A stretch of 8,844 nucleotides of DNA, taken from NCBI GenBank assembly GCA_022701845.1, contig JAKONS010000154.1, positions 1 to 8,844 of the forward strand. The letters run 5' to 3'. The notes beneath the pieces were generated by a model. The model was given only the letters and a program-made list of their open reading frames with translations, was not told the DNA's origin and did not search any database. The DNA comes from Burkholderiaceae bacterium. Lineage in GTDB: Bacteria; Pseudomonadota; Gammaproteobacteria; Burkholderiales; Burkholderiaceae. Below, piece after piece: positions 1 to 5,930 of the stretch (its first letter is position 1; the number at the start of each line of letters is the position of its first letter). The translations under genes and the position numbers were made by a program.

Positions 1-1887
1 GACGGTGAGCAGCGCAGCGCCGGCCTGCACCGCCTCGCCGGGCGCCACGAACACCCGCGCCACCCGGCCGTTGGACATGGCGCGCACCCGGCTGTCGTCG
101 GACGCACCGGCGGCGCGGGCGGGCCGGTAGGTGATGTCCTCGAAGCTCTCGGCCCGGCCGTCGATCTGCACATGCACCCGGTCCTGCAGCGCCAGCGCGA
201 AGCCCGCCGACTCGACGCCGTCGCGGAAAAACCGGATGGCGCCGTCCGCCTCGTGCTGCAGCGCCAGCGTGGTCGAGCCCCAGGCGCCGGTGACGACGAA
301 ACCGGCGGCGCCGGGCGCCACCGACACGGTGTGCGAATTGCCCGCCGCATCGCGCAGCAGCACGGTGCTGGGCCAGGCGCCGGCGGCGGCCGGCCGGCCC
401 TGCGCCACCAGCACCGCGGCGGCCAGGGCCACCGCGTCGGCCGGCGCGGCGCCGGGCGCGCGCATCAGCGCGTCGTGGTGCTGCTGCAGGAAGCCGGTAT
501 CCACCCCGCCGGCCACGAAGGCCGGATGCTCCAGGAAGCGGATCAGCGCCTCGCGGTTGCTGCGCAGGCCGAAGCAGACGGTACGCCGCAGCCCGGCGAC
601 CAGCGCCTGGCGCGCGTCCTCCCGGGTGGTGCCGCCGGCGATCAGCTTGGCGAACATCGAGTCGTAGTAGGGCGAGACCTCGCTGCCGGTGCGCACCGCG
701 GTTTCCACCCGCAGGCCCTCCGGCGCGCGCCACAGGTCGATGCGGCCGCTCTGCGGCAGGAAACCCTGGGTCTCGTCCTCGGCGCACAGGCGTACCTCGA
801 TGGCGTGGCCGGCCAGCCGCACGTCGGCCTGCCCGATGCCCAGCGGCTCGCCGCGCGCCACCCGCAGCTGCCACTCGACCAGGTCGGTGCCGGCCACGTA
901 TTCGGTCACCGGATGCTCCACCTGCAGCCGGGTGTTCATCTCCATGAAGAAAAAGCCGCCGTCCTCCTCCAGCAGGAATTCGAAGGTGCCGACACCCTCG
1001 TAGCCCAGGCGCACCGCCGCCGCCACCGCGGCCGCGCCCAGCCGCTCGCGCAGCGCCACGCTCACCCCGGGCGCCGGCGCCTCCTCGATCACCTTCTGGT
1101 GGCGCCGCTGCACCGAGCAGTCGCGCTCGCCGAAATGCACGCCGCTGCCGTAACGGTCGACCAGCACCTGTATCTCCACATGCCGCGGCCGGCGCACCAG
1201 CCGCTCGATCAGCATGCGGTCGTTGCCGAAGGCGTTGCGCGCCTCGGAGCGGGCCGAGGCCAGGGCCGCGGCGAAGCCCTCGGCCGACTCCGCCACCCGC
1301 ATGCCGCGGCCGCCGCCGCCGCCGGTGGCCTTCACGATGGCCGGGAAACCGACGATCGCCGCCTCGGCCGCCAGGGTGGCGTCGTCCTGGGCGTCGCCGT
1401 CGTAGCCGGGCACGCAGGGCAGGCCCGCCTGGCGCATGAAGCGCTTGGCCTCGGCCTTGTCGCCCATGGCGGCGATGGCGGCGGCCGACGGCCCGACGAA
1501 GACCAGCCCGGCATCGGCGCAGGCCTGCGCGAAGCCGGCGTTCTCCGACAGGAAGCCGTAGCCCGGATGCACCGCGTCGGCGCCGGTGGCGCGCGCCGCC
1601 TGCAGGATGGCGTCGATGTTCAGGTAGGAGGCCGCGGGCGGGGCGTCGCCGATGTGCACCGCCTCGTCGGCCTGGCGCACATGCAGCGCGTCGCGGTCGG
1701 CGGTGGAATACACCGCCACCGTGGCGATGCCCAGCCGGCGGGCGGTGCGCATCACCCGCAGGGCGATCTCGCCGCGGTTGGCGACCAGCAGCTTGCGCAG
1801 CGGGCGCGGCGACAGCGCGGCCGACGGGGATGGGGTGGTGCGGGAAGAAGTCGTGTCGTGCATGCCGGTGTCCGTCATCGCTGTCAT
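1..1887 (-). CDS. Acyl-CoA carboxylase alpha subunit: biotin carboxylase plus start of biotin carrier domain (3' end cut by window)
   Basis: This subunit carboxylates biotin with ATP and bicarbonate, and carries the biotin to the beta subunit encoded just upstream. 629 codons are visible and no stop is reached at base 1. Domain order: N-terminal fold with LLVANRGEIA (33-42) and HPGYGFLSEN (107-116), ATP-grasp loop KATGGGGGRGMR (186-197), RDCSVQRRHQKVIEEAP (255-271), EMNTRLQVEHPVTE (316-329), then a linker region and the beginning of a biotinyl domain (about 603-629). Residues equivalent to the E. coli AccC catalytic set are all present by motif alignment: K144, K186, K265, E303, E316, N318, R320, E324, R366. 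The window ends at ..ALLTV, exactly where an EAMKM-type biotinylation motif normally follows, so roughly 30-45 residues are missing. The ATG at 1887 overlaps the TGA of the beta-subunit gene (ATGA), implying translational coupling; in-frame ATGs at 1878 and 1863 are alternatives. The N-terminus before LLVANRGE is about 30 residues longer than usual. The one-chain BC-BCCP layout is that of methylcrotonyl-, geranyl- or propionyl-CoA carboxylase, not acetyl-CoA carboxylase AccC. The substrate is not determinable here. Confidence 0.95.
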   Translation of the reverse strand, partial: MTAMTDTGMHDTTSSRTTPSPSAALSPRPLRKLLVANRGEIALRVMRTARRLGIATVAVYSTADRDALHVRQADEAVHIGDAPPAASYLNIDAILQAARATGADAVHPGYGFLSENAGFAQACADAGLVFVGPSAAAIAAMGDKAEAKRFMRQAGLPCVPGYDGDAQDDATLAAEAAIVGFPAIVKATGGGGGRGMRVAESAEGFAAALASARSEARNAFGNDRMLIERLVRRPRHVEIQVLVDRYGSGVHFGERDCSVQRRHQKVIEEAPAPGVSVALRERLGAAAVAAAVRLGYEGVGTFEFLLEEDGGFFFMEMNTRLQVEHPVTEYVAGTDLVEWQLRVARGEPLGIGQADVRLAGHAIEVRLCAEDETQGFLPQSGRIDLWRAPEGLRVETAVRTGSEVSPYYDSMFAKLIAGGTTREDARQALVAGLRRTVCFGLRSNREALIRFLEHPAFVAGGVDTGFLQQHHDALMRAPGAAPADAVALAAAVLVAQGRPAAAGAWPSTVLLRDAAGNSHTVSVAPGAAGFVVTGAWGSTTLALQHEADGAIRFFRDGVESAGFALALQDRVHVQIDGRAESFEDITYRPARAAGASDDSRVRAMSNGRVARVFVAPGEAVQAGAALLTV

Positions 1888-3518
1888 GGCCGGGCCACGC
1901 CGAACTGCATCGGCCGGGGCGTGCGGGCCTGGGCCTCGCGGCAGATCGCCAGCACCTGCGCCAGCACCGCGCGGCTGTCGCGCGGGTCGATCACGCCGTC
2001 GTCGAGCACCTGGGCGCTGGTGGCGAACACATCCATCTGGCGCTCGAAGTTCTCGCGCACCCGGGCGCCCATCTCGGCCAGCTGCGCCTCGTCGGCCTCG
2101 TCGATCGCGCCCTTGCGGCGCAGCATCGCCGCGCGGTTCACGTTGACCATGGTCTGCGCGGCCTGCTCGGCGCCCATCACCGCGGTCTTGGCGTTGGGCC
2201 AGGAGAAGCAGAAGCGCGGATCGAAGCCGCGGCCGCACATCGCGTAGTTGCCGGCGCCGAAGGAGGCGCCGCAGAACAGCGTGATCTGCGGCACGCTGGC
2301 ATTGGTGATCGCCTGGATCATCTTCGAGCCGTGCTTGATGGCGCCGGCCTCCTCGAAGGCGCGGCCCACCATGAAACCGGTGGTGTTGTTGAGGTAGAGC
2401 AGCGGCGTGCCCGACTGGCAGCAGGCCTGGATGAAGTGGGTGGCCTTGGCCGCCCCGGCCGGCTCGATCGGCCCGTTGTTGGTGATGATGCCGACCGCAT
2501 GGCCCTCGATGGCCGCATGGCCGCAGACGGTGGCCGCGCCGAACAGCGCGCCGAACTCGCGGAAGTCCGAGCCGTCGACCAGCCGGGCGATCACCTCGCG
2601 CATGTCGACCGGCTTGCTGTGCTCGACCGGCATCACGCCGGCCAGCTCCTCGGCGTCGTAGCGCGGCGGCTCGAACACCGGTTCGGGCGCGGGGCGCAGG
2701 TCGCGGTTCCACTGCAACGAGGCCATCACCTCGCGGGCGATGCGCAATGCGTCGCGGTCGTCCTCGGCCAGGTAGTCGGCCAGGCCGGTGATGCCGGCGT
2801 GCATCTCGGCGCCGCCGAGCTCTTCCTCGGTGGCGACCTCGCCGGTGGCCGCCTTCAGCAGCGACGGCCCGGCCAGGAAGGCGCGCGAGCGGCCGCGCAC
2901 CATGATCACGTAATCGGACAGACCGGTCTGGTAGGCGCCGCCCGCGGTCGACGGCCCGTGCGTCACCGTGACCACCGGCAGACCGGCAGCCGACAGGCGC
3001 GCCAGGTTGCGGAATTTCTGGCCGCCGGCGACGAAGCTCTCGACCCGGTAGTTCATCAGGTTGGCGCCGGCGCTCTCCACCAGCTGCAGGAAGGGCAGCT
3101 TGTTGAGCAGCGCGATCTCCTGCATGCGCAGCAGTTTCTCCAGGCCCTTGGGCTGGAAGGCGCCGGCGTCGATGCCGGAATCGAACACGCACACCATGCA
3201 GCGCACGCCCGAGACGACGCCGATGCCGGCGATCAGCCCGCCGCCGGCGATGGCGCGGCCGTCGGCCCGCGGCGCGCCGACACGGTAGCCGGCCAGCGAG
3301 CACAGCGCCAGGAACGGCGCGTTGCGGTCGAGCAGCAGCGACAGCCGGTCGGCCGGCAGCAGCTGCTGGCGTTTGGCGAAACGCGGACCGGCGGCGGCCG
3401 AGGCCGCGCGGGTGTCGCGCTCGATGTCGCGCACCCGCTGCAGGCCGGCCAGCATGGCGTCGCGGCTGCGGCGGTAATCGTCGGTGGTGGTGGCGAGCGT
3501 GGATTCGATGACGGACAT
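1884..3518 (-). CDS. Acyl-CoA carboxylase beta subunit (carboxyltransferase)
   Basis: This 544-residue protein transfers the carboxyl group from carboxybiotin to an acyl-CoA and forms the holoenzyme with the alpha subunit encoded next. It has the two crotonase-like halves of the family. The N-terminal half carries STAGGAY (190-196), with SRAFLAGP (211-218) and KAATGEVATEEELGG (222-236). The C-terminal half carries NNTTGFMVG (377-385), GASFGAGNYAMCGRG (417-431), SWPNAKTAVMGAEQAA (439-454) and DDGVIDPRDSR (506-516). The length fits the 510-550 residues usual for MCC, GCC and PCC beta chains. The FGAGNYxMCGR and DDGVIDPxDxR signatures place it nearer the methylcrotonyl-/geranyl-CoA carboxylase branch (LiuB/AtuC-like) than the propionyl-CoA branch (recalled family knowledge, not a computed tree). 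It starts 19 bp after the Bug gene stop, with a purine-rich GAGAGGA about 12 bases before the ATG, and its TGA overlaps the next start. No active-site loop is visibly lost. Substrate specificity remains unassigned. Confidence 0.95.
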   Translation of the reverse strand: MSVIESTLATTTDDYRRSRDAMLAGLQRVRDIERDTRAASAAAGPRFAKRQQLLPADRLSLLLDRNAPFLALCSLAGYRVGAPRADGRAIAGGGLIAGIGVVSGVRCMVCVFDSGIDAGAFQPKGLEKLLRMQEIALLNKLPFLQLVESAGANLMNYRVESFVAGGQKFRNLARLSAAGLPVVTVTHGPSTAGGAYQTGLSDYVIMVRGRSRAFLAGPSLLKAATGEVATEEELGGAEMHAGITGLADYLAEDDRDALRIAREVMASLQWNRDLRPAPEPVFEPPRYDAEELAGVMPVEHSKPVDMREVIARLVDGSDFREFGALFGAATVCGHAAIEGHAVGIITNNGPIEPAGAAKATHFIQACCQSGTPLLYLNNTTGFMVGRAFEEAGAIKHGSKMIQAITNASVPQITLFCGASFGAGNYAMCGRGFDPRFCFSWPNAKTAVMGAEQAAQTMVNVNRAAMLRRKGAIDEADEAQLAEMGARVRENFERQMDVFATSAQVLDDGVIDPRDSRAVLAQVLAICREAQARTPRPMQFGVARP

Positions 3519-3530
3519 GGCGGCGTGGTT

Positions 3531-3537
3531 TCCTCTC
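3531..3537 (-). promoter_or_regulatory. Ribosome-binding site of the carboxyltransferase gene
   Basis: On the minus strand the bases read GAGAGGA directly after the TGA of the Bug gene, 12 bases before the ATG at 3518. The spacing is somewhat long, but this is the only Shine-Dalgarno-like stretch in the 19-bp gap and it supports that ATG. Confidence 0.5.
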
Positions 3538-4539
3538 TCAATCGACCTTGGCGCCGGACTGCTTGACGATGCGCGACCACTTCGTCAGCTCGGCCTTGTT
3601 GAACGCCAGGAACTCCTCCGGCGTGTTGCCGACCGGCTCGGCGCCCAGGTTGGCGAACTGCTCGCGCACGTCCGGCATCTGCACGATGGCGGCGATCTCG
3701 CGCGACAGCCGGTGCACCAGGTCGGGCGGTGTCGCGGCGGGCGCCCACAGGCCGTACCAGGTGCTGATGTTGAAACCCGGCAGGCCGCTCTCGGCCACCG
3801 TCGGCACGTTGGGCAGGGCCGGCGTGCGGCGCTCGGTGGTGACCGCGATGGCGCGCAGGGCACCGGAGCGGATGAAGGGCAGGCTCGACGGCAGCGAGTC
3901 AAACATCAGCTGCACCTGGCCGCCGACCAGGTCGGTCAGCGCCGGCGGGCTGCCCTTGTACGGCACATGCTGCATCTCGATGCCGGCGGCGATCTTGAAG
4001 GCCTCGCCCGCCAGGTGCGGCGCGGCGGCGTTGCCGGAGGAGGCGAAGTTGAGCTGCGTCCTGCCCGACTTGGCCAGCGCGATCAGCTCGCGCACCGTCT
4101 TCACCGGCAGCTGCGGATTCACCACCAGCACCAGCGGCACGTCGGCCAGGTTGGCGATCGGCGCGAAGTCGGCGATGGCGTCGTAGCGCGGCTTGGCGTA
4201 GAGGCTGGGGTTGATGACGTGGATCGAGGCGTTGGCCAGCAGGGTGTAGCCGTCGCCGGCGGCCTTGGCCACCGCGTCGGCGCCGATCATGCCGCTGGCG
4301 CCGGGGCGGTTGTCGACGATGAACGGCTGGCCCAGCCGCTCGCCCAGGCGTACCGCGACGATGCGGCCGAGCAGGTCGGTGGGGCCGCCCGGCGGGTAGG
4401 GAATGACCAGGCGGATCGGCCGCGCGGGCCAGGCGTCGGCGGCGTGCGCTGCGCCCAGCTGCAGCGCGGCCAGGCCGGCGCCGGTGGTCTGCAGCCAGTG
4501 GCGTCGGGTGGTGGGTCGGTCGGTCGATGGGTTGGTCAT
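3538..4539 (-). CDS. Bug/TctC-family periplasmic solute-binding protein
   Basis: This 333-residue protein is an extracytoplasmic binding protein of the Bug (Bordetella uptake gene)/TctC family. These usually bind small carboxylates for tripartite tricarboxylate transporters or act as sensors. The N-terminus has a twin-arginine-like signal (TRRHWLQ, R12-R13), a hydrophobic stretch TTGAGLAALQLGAA and a likely cleavage site AHA|AD near residue 33, so export by Tat (or Sec) is expected. The mature part shows the family hallmarks: RPIRLVIPYPPGGPTD (40-55), VDNRPGASGMIGADAVAKA (75-93), GDGYTLL (95-101), FASSGNAAAPHLAGE, a VPYKGSPPALTDLVGGQV segment, and near the C-terminus PEEFLAFNKAELTKWSRIV. The length matches the family (320-335). 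A GGAGA at 4545-4549 lies 5 bases before the ATG after CAAGC. It sits between the CoA-transferase and carboxylase genes, 42 and 19 bp away, which suggests it binds the acid processed by these enzymes. No TctA or TctB membrane subunit is in the window. The ligand cannot be read from sequence. Confidence 0.95.
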   Translation of the reverse strand: MTNPSTDRPTTRRHWLQTTGAGLAALQLGAAHAADAWPARPIRLVIPYPPGGPTDLLGRIVAVRLGERLGQPFIVDNRPGASGMIGADAVAKAAGDGYTLLANASIHVINPSLYAKPRYDAIADFAPIANLADVPLVLVVNPQLPVKTVRELIALAKSGRTQLNFASSGNAAAPHLAGEAFKIAAGIEMQHVPYKGSPPALTDLVGGQVQLMFDSLPSSLPFIRSGALRAIAVTTERRTPALPNVPTVAESGLPGFNISTWYGLWAPAATPPDLVHRLSREIAAIVQMPDVREQFANLGAEPVGNTPEEFLAFNKAELTKWSRIVKQSGAKVD

Positions 4540-4544
4540 GCTTG

Positions 4545-4549
4545 TCTCC
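4545..4549 (-). promoter_or_regulatory. Ribosome-binding site of the Bug gene
   Basis: Minus-strand GGAGA, separated by 5 bases from the ATG at 4539. It is the clearest Shine-Dalgarno sequence in the operon and fixes that start. Confidence 0.65.
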
Positions 4550-4581
4550 GTCTTGTTGTGGGGAAAGGGATTCGGTCGGAA

Positions 4582-5841
4582 TCAGGTGGCGGGATCGGCG
4601 CCGGCCGGCGCGTCGGCTACTGCACCGGCGGCGGTGAGACGGGCCAGAAGCGCCGGCGCCAGGCCCAGGCCCGCCAGGATCTCGGCGGTGTGCTCGCCCA
4701 GCCGCGGCGGCGCGGTCGGTGCCACCGCGCTGTCGCTCATGCGCACCGGAAAGCGCGGGAAACGGTAGGGCGCGCCGCCGGGCGCTTCGACGGTCTGGAA
4801 GAAGCCGACCGCGCGCAGGTGCGGATCGGCCTCCAGGTCTTCCAGCCGGTTGATGCGGGCGCAGGGAATGTCGAGCCGGGTGCACAGATCCAGCCAGAAA
4901 TAGGTCGGCCGCTCGCCGACGATGGCGGCGGTCAGCGCCAGCAGATCGGCCACATGGCGGGCCCGGCCGGCGATGTCGTGAAAACGCGTGTCGGCCGACA
5001 GGTCGGGCCGCTCCACCGCCTCGAAGAAGCGGCGCCAGTTCTCGTCGGTGTACGGCATGATGCAGGCCCATCCGTCGGCGGTGCGGTAGGGCCGGCGCGA
5101 GGCATCCAGCGAGCGCGGATAGCCCATCGGCTGGGTCGGCGCGGCGTCGGTCTCCAGGTGGTGGCCGTAGAAGTGCTCGACCATCAGGAAGCTGGTCACC
5201 ACCTCGAACATCGGCACCTCGATGGTCTGGCCGCGGCCGGTGCGCTCGCGCTGGAACAGCGCCGCCATCACCGCCTGCACCGCCATCTGCGCCGATATCT
5301 TGTCGGCCGCCACCGTCGGGAAATAGCCCGAGGCGCCCGACTGCCGCAGCACCAGGTCGGCCGCGCCGCTGAGCGCCTGGATGATGTCGTCGTAGGCCGG
5401 CGCTCCGGCATACGGGCCGTCCTCGCCGAAGCCGTGCAGGCCCACATAGACCAGCCGCGGATTGCGCTCCAGCAGCATCGCCCCCGACAGCCCCAGCCGG
5501 GCCAGCGCCTGCGGCCGGATGTTGTGCATGAAGACGTCGGCGGTGTCGACCAGCGCCAGCAGCGCCTCGCGCGCCGCCGGGTCCTTCAGGTCGAGCACCA
5601 GGCTGCGCTTGTTGCGGTTGGAGCCCAGGTACAGCGCCGACATGCCGGGCTCGCGCGCGGGGCCGTTGTAGCGGGTGCCGTCGCCGCGCGGCGCCTCGAT
5701 CTTGATCACCTCGGCGCCGTAGTCGGCCAGGGTCTGGGAGGCGTAGGGGCCGAAGACGATGGTGCTCAGGTCGAGTACCCGGATGCCGGCCAGTGCCGGG
5801 CCGCTCGGTGGGTCTGCTGGTCTCGTTGTCTCGCGGTTCAT
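4582..5841 (-). CDS. Class III CoA-transferase (CaiB/BaiF family)
   Basis: This 419-residue enzyme of the formyl-CoA transferase/CaiB/alpha-methylacyl-CoA racemase family most often moves CoA from a donor thioester (such as succinyl-CoA) to a carboxylic acid. The N-terminal signature is typical: LAGIRVLDLSTIVFGPYASQ (17-36), LADYGAEVIKIEAPRGDGTR (38-57), NKRSLVLDLK (77-86). The motif PAYDDIIQALSG (148-159) contains the expected catalytic aspartate, D151 by alignment with the HDINYLALSG motif of alpha-methylacyl-CoA racemase. It continues with SGYFPTVAADKISA, RTGRGQTIEVPMFE (216-229) and the C-terminal PRLGEHTAEILAGLG. The length is normal (380-430). An in-frame TGA lies a short way upstream (about 24 bases), so the ATG at 5841 is the only ATG start; its ribosome-binding site is weak. 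It is the first gene of the operon and divergent from the LysR gene. The inferred role is activation of the transported acid to the acyl-CoA used by the carboxylase. Racemase activity is a less likely alternative. Confidence 0.93.
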   Translation of the reverse strand: MNRETTRPADPPSGPALAGIRVLDLSTIVFGPYASQTLADYGAEVIKIEAPRGDGTRYNGPAREPGMSALYLGSNRNKRSLVLDLKDPAAREALLALVDTADVFMHNIRPQALARLGLSGAMLLERNPRLVYVGLHGFGEDGPYAGAPAYDDIIQALSGAADLVLRQSGASGYFPTVAADKISAQMAVQAVMAALFQRERTGRGQTIEVPMFEVVTSFLMVEHFYGHHLETDAAPTQPMGYPRSLDASRRPYRTADGWACIMPYTDENWRRFFEAVERPDLSADTRFHDIAGRARHVADLLALTAAIVGERPTYFWLDLCTRLDIPCARINRLEDLEADPHLRAVGFFQTVEAPGGAPYRFPRFPVRMSDSAVAPTAPPRLGEHTAEILAGLGLAPALLARLTAAGAVADAPAGADPAT

Positions 5842-5871
5842 GCCCGAGCGTAGGCCGGTGCGGGTTCAGAT

Positions 5872-5889
5872 TCCAATATATTGATTGGA
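5872..5889. promoter_or_regulatory. Putative LysR-type operator, box 1 (T-N11-A within an inverted repeat)
   Basis: The sequence TCCAATATATTGATTGGA has perfect 6-bp inverted arms TCCAAT and ATTGGA around 6 bases, and also contains the 10-bp palindrome CAATATATTG (5874-5883). The segment 5872-5884 fits the LysR consensus T-N11-A. It overlaps the proposed -10 element of the operon promoter. Box 2, 26 bp to the right, matches it at 10 of 13 positions. Assignment to the neighbouring LysR protein is inferred from position. Confidence 0.6.
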
Positions 5890-5896
5890 TGGATTC

Positions 5897-5911
5897 ATCA
5901 ACGATATTGAT
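5897..5911. promoter_or_regulatory. Putative LysR-type operator, box 2 (T-N11-A)
   Basis: The sequence ATCAACGATATTGAT has 5-bp inverted arms ATCAA and TTGAT around 5 bases. Its core, 5898-5910, is T-N11-A and shares 10 of 13 bases with box 1. It overlaps the proposed -35 element of the operon promoter and the -10 element of the regulator promoter, so it could serve both autoregulation and operon control. If the regulator began at 5889 the box would lie inside the gene, which argues for the 5931 start. Confidence 0.55.
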
Positions 5912-5930
5912 GGCGACCGAGAACCCGGCG

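Larger units (their letters stand above)
5842..5930. promoter_or_regulatory. Divergent control region between the operon and the LysR-type regulator gene
   Basis: This 89-bp intergenic stretch holds an AT-rich island (about 5870-5911) in an otherwise extremely GC-rich window. Toward the operon (minus strand) a -10-like TATATT lies at 5880-5875, preceded at 15 bases by a -35-like TTGATG at 5901-5896; this predicts a short leader of about 25-30 bases before the ATG at 5841. Toward the regulator (plus strand), TTGATT at 5881-5886 and GATATT at 5903-5908 are 16 bases apart, leaving about 20 bases before ATG 5931. The two candidate promoters overlap face to face and both are covered by the T-N11-A boxes listed separately. 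The promoter hexamers are weak matches; the regulatory region itself is well supported by the divergent LysR arrangement. Confidence 0.6.

Noticed and set aside
1308..1325. GCC trinucleotide run in the biotin carboxylase gene, considered as a microsatellite
   Set aside because: It encodes the conserved glycine-rich ATP-binding loop (KATGGGGGRG), so the repeat is explained by protein conservation.
172..2247. Long plus-strand open frame (691 codons) opposite the carboxylase genes
   Set aside because: It is antisense to the clearly conserved biotin carboxylase and carboxyltransferase frames. It is an Arg/Gly/Ala/His-rich low-complexity translation typical of high-GC shadow frames, with no recognisable domain.
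1830..3566. Plus-strand open frame of 578 codons opposite the carboxyltransferase gene
   Set aside because: Antisense to a gene with intact catalytic signatures; its composition is the usual Gly/Ala/Arg/His/Val shadow pattern.
4512..4528. GGTC tandem repeat (about three copies) near the start of the Bug gene, considered as a phase-variation tract
   Set aside because: Three copies of a 4-base unit are too few for frequent slippage, and the frame is intact with a normal translation (TDRPT).
4540..4581. Gap between the CoA-transferase and Bug genes, examined for a terminator or an internal promoter
   Set aside because: No stable inverted repeat followed by T residues and no convincing -10/-35 pair was seen; only the Bug ribosome-binding site is supported.
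3484..5853. Plus-strand open frame of 789 codons opposite the Bug and CoA-transferase genes
   Set aside because: It is rich in His, Gln, Arg and Gly without any domain, and fully antisense to two well-supported genes. Stop codons are rare because of the GC content.
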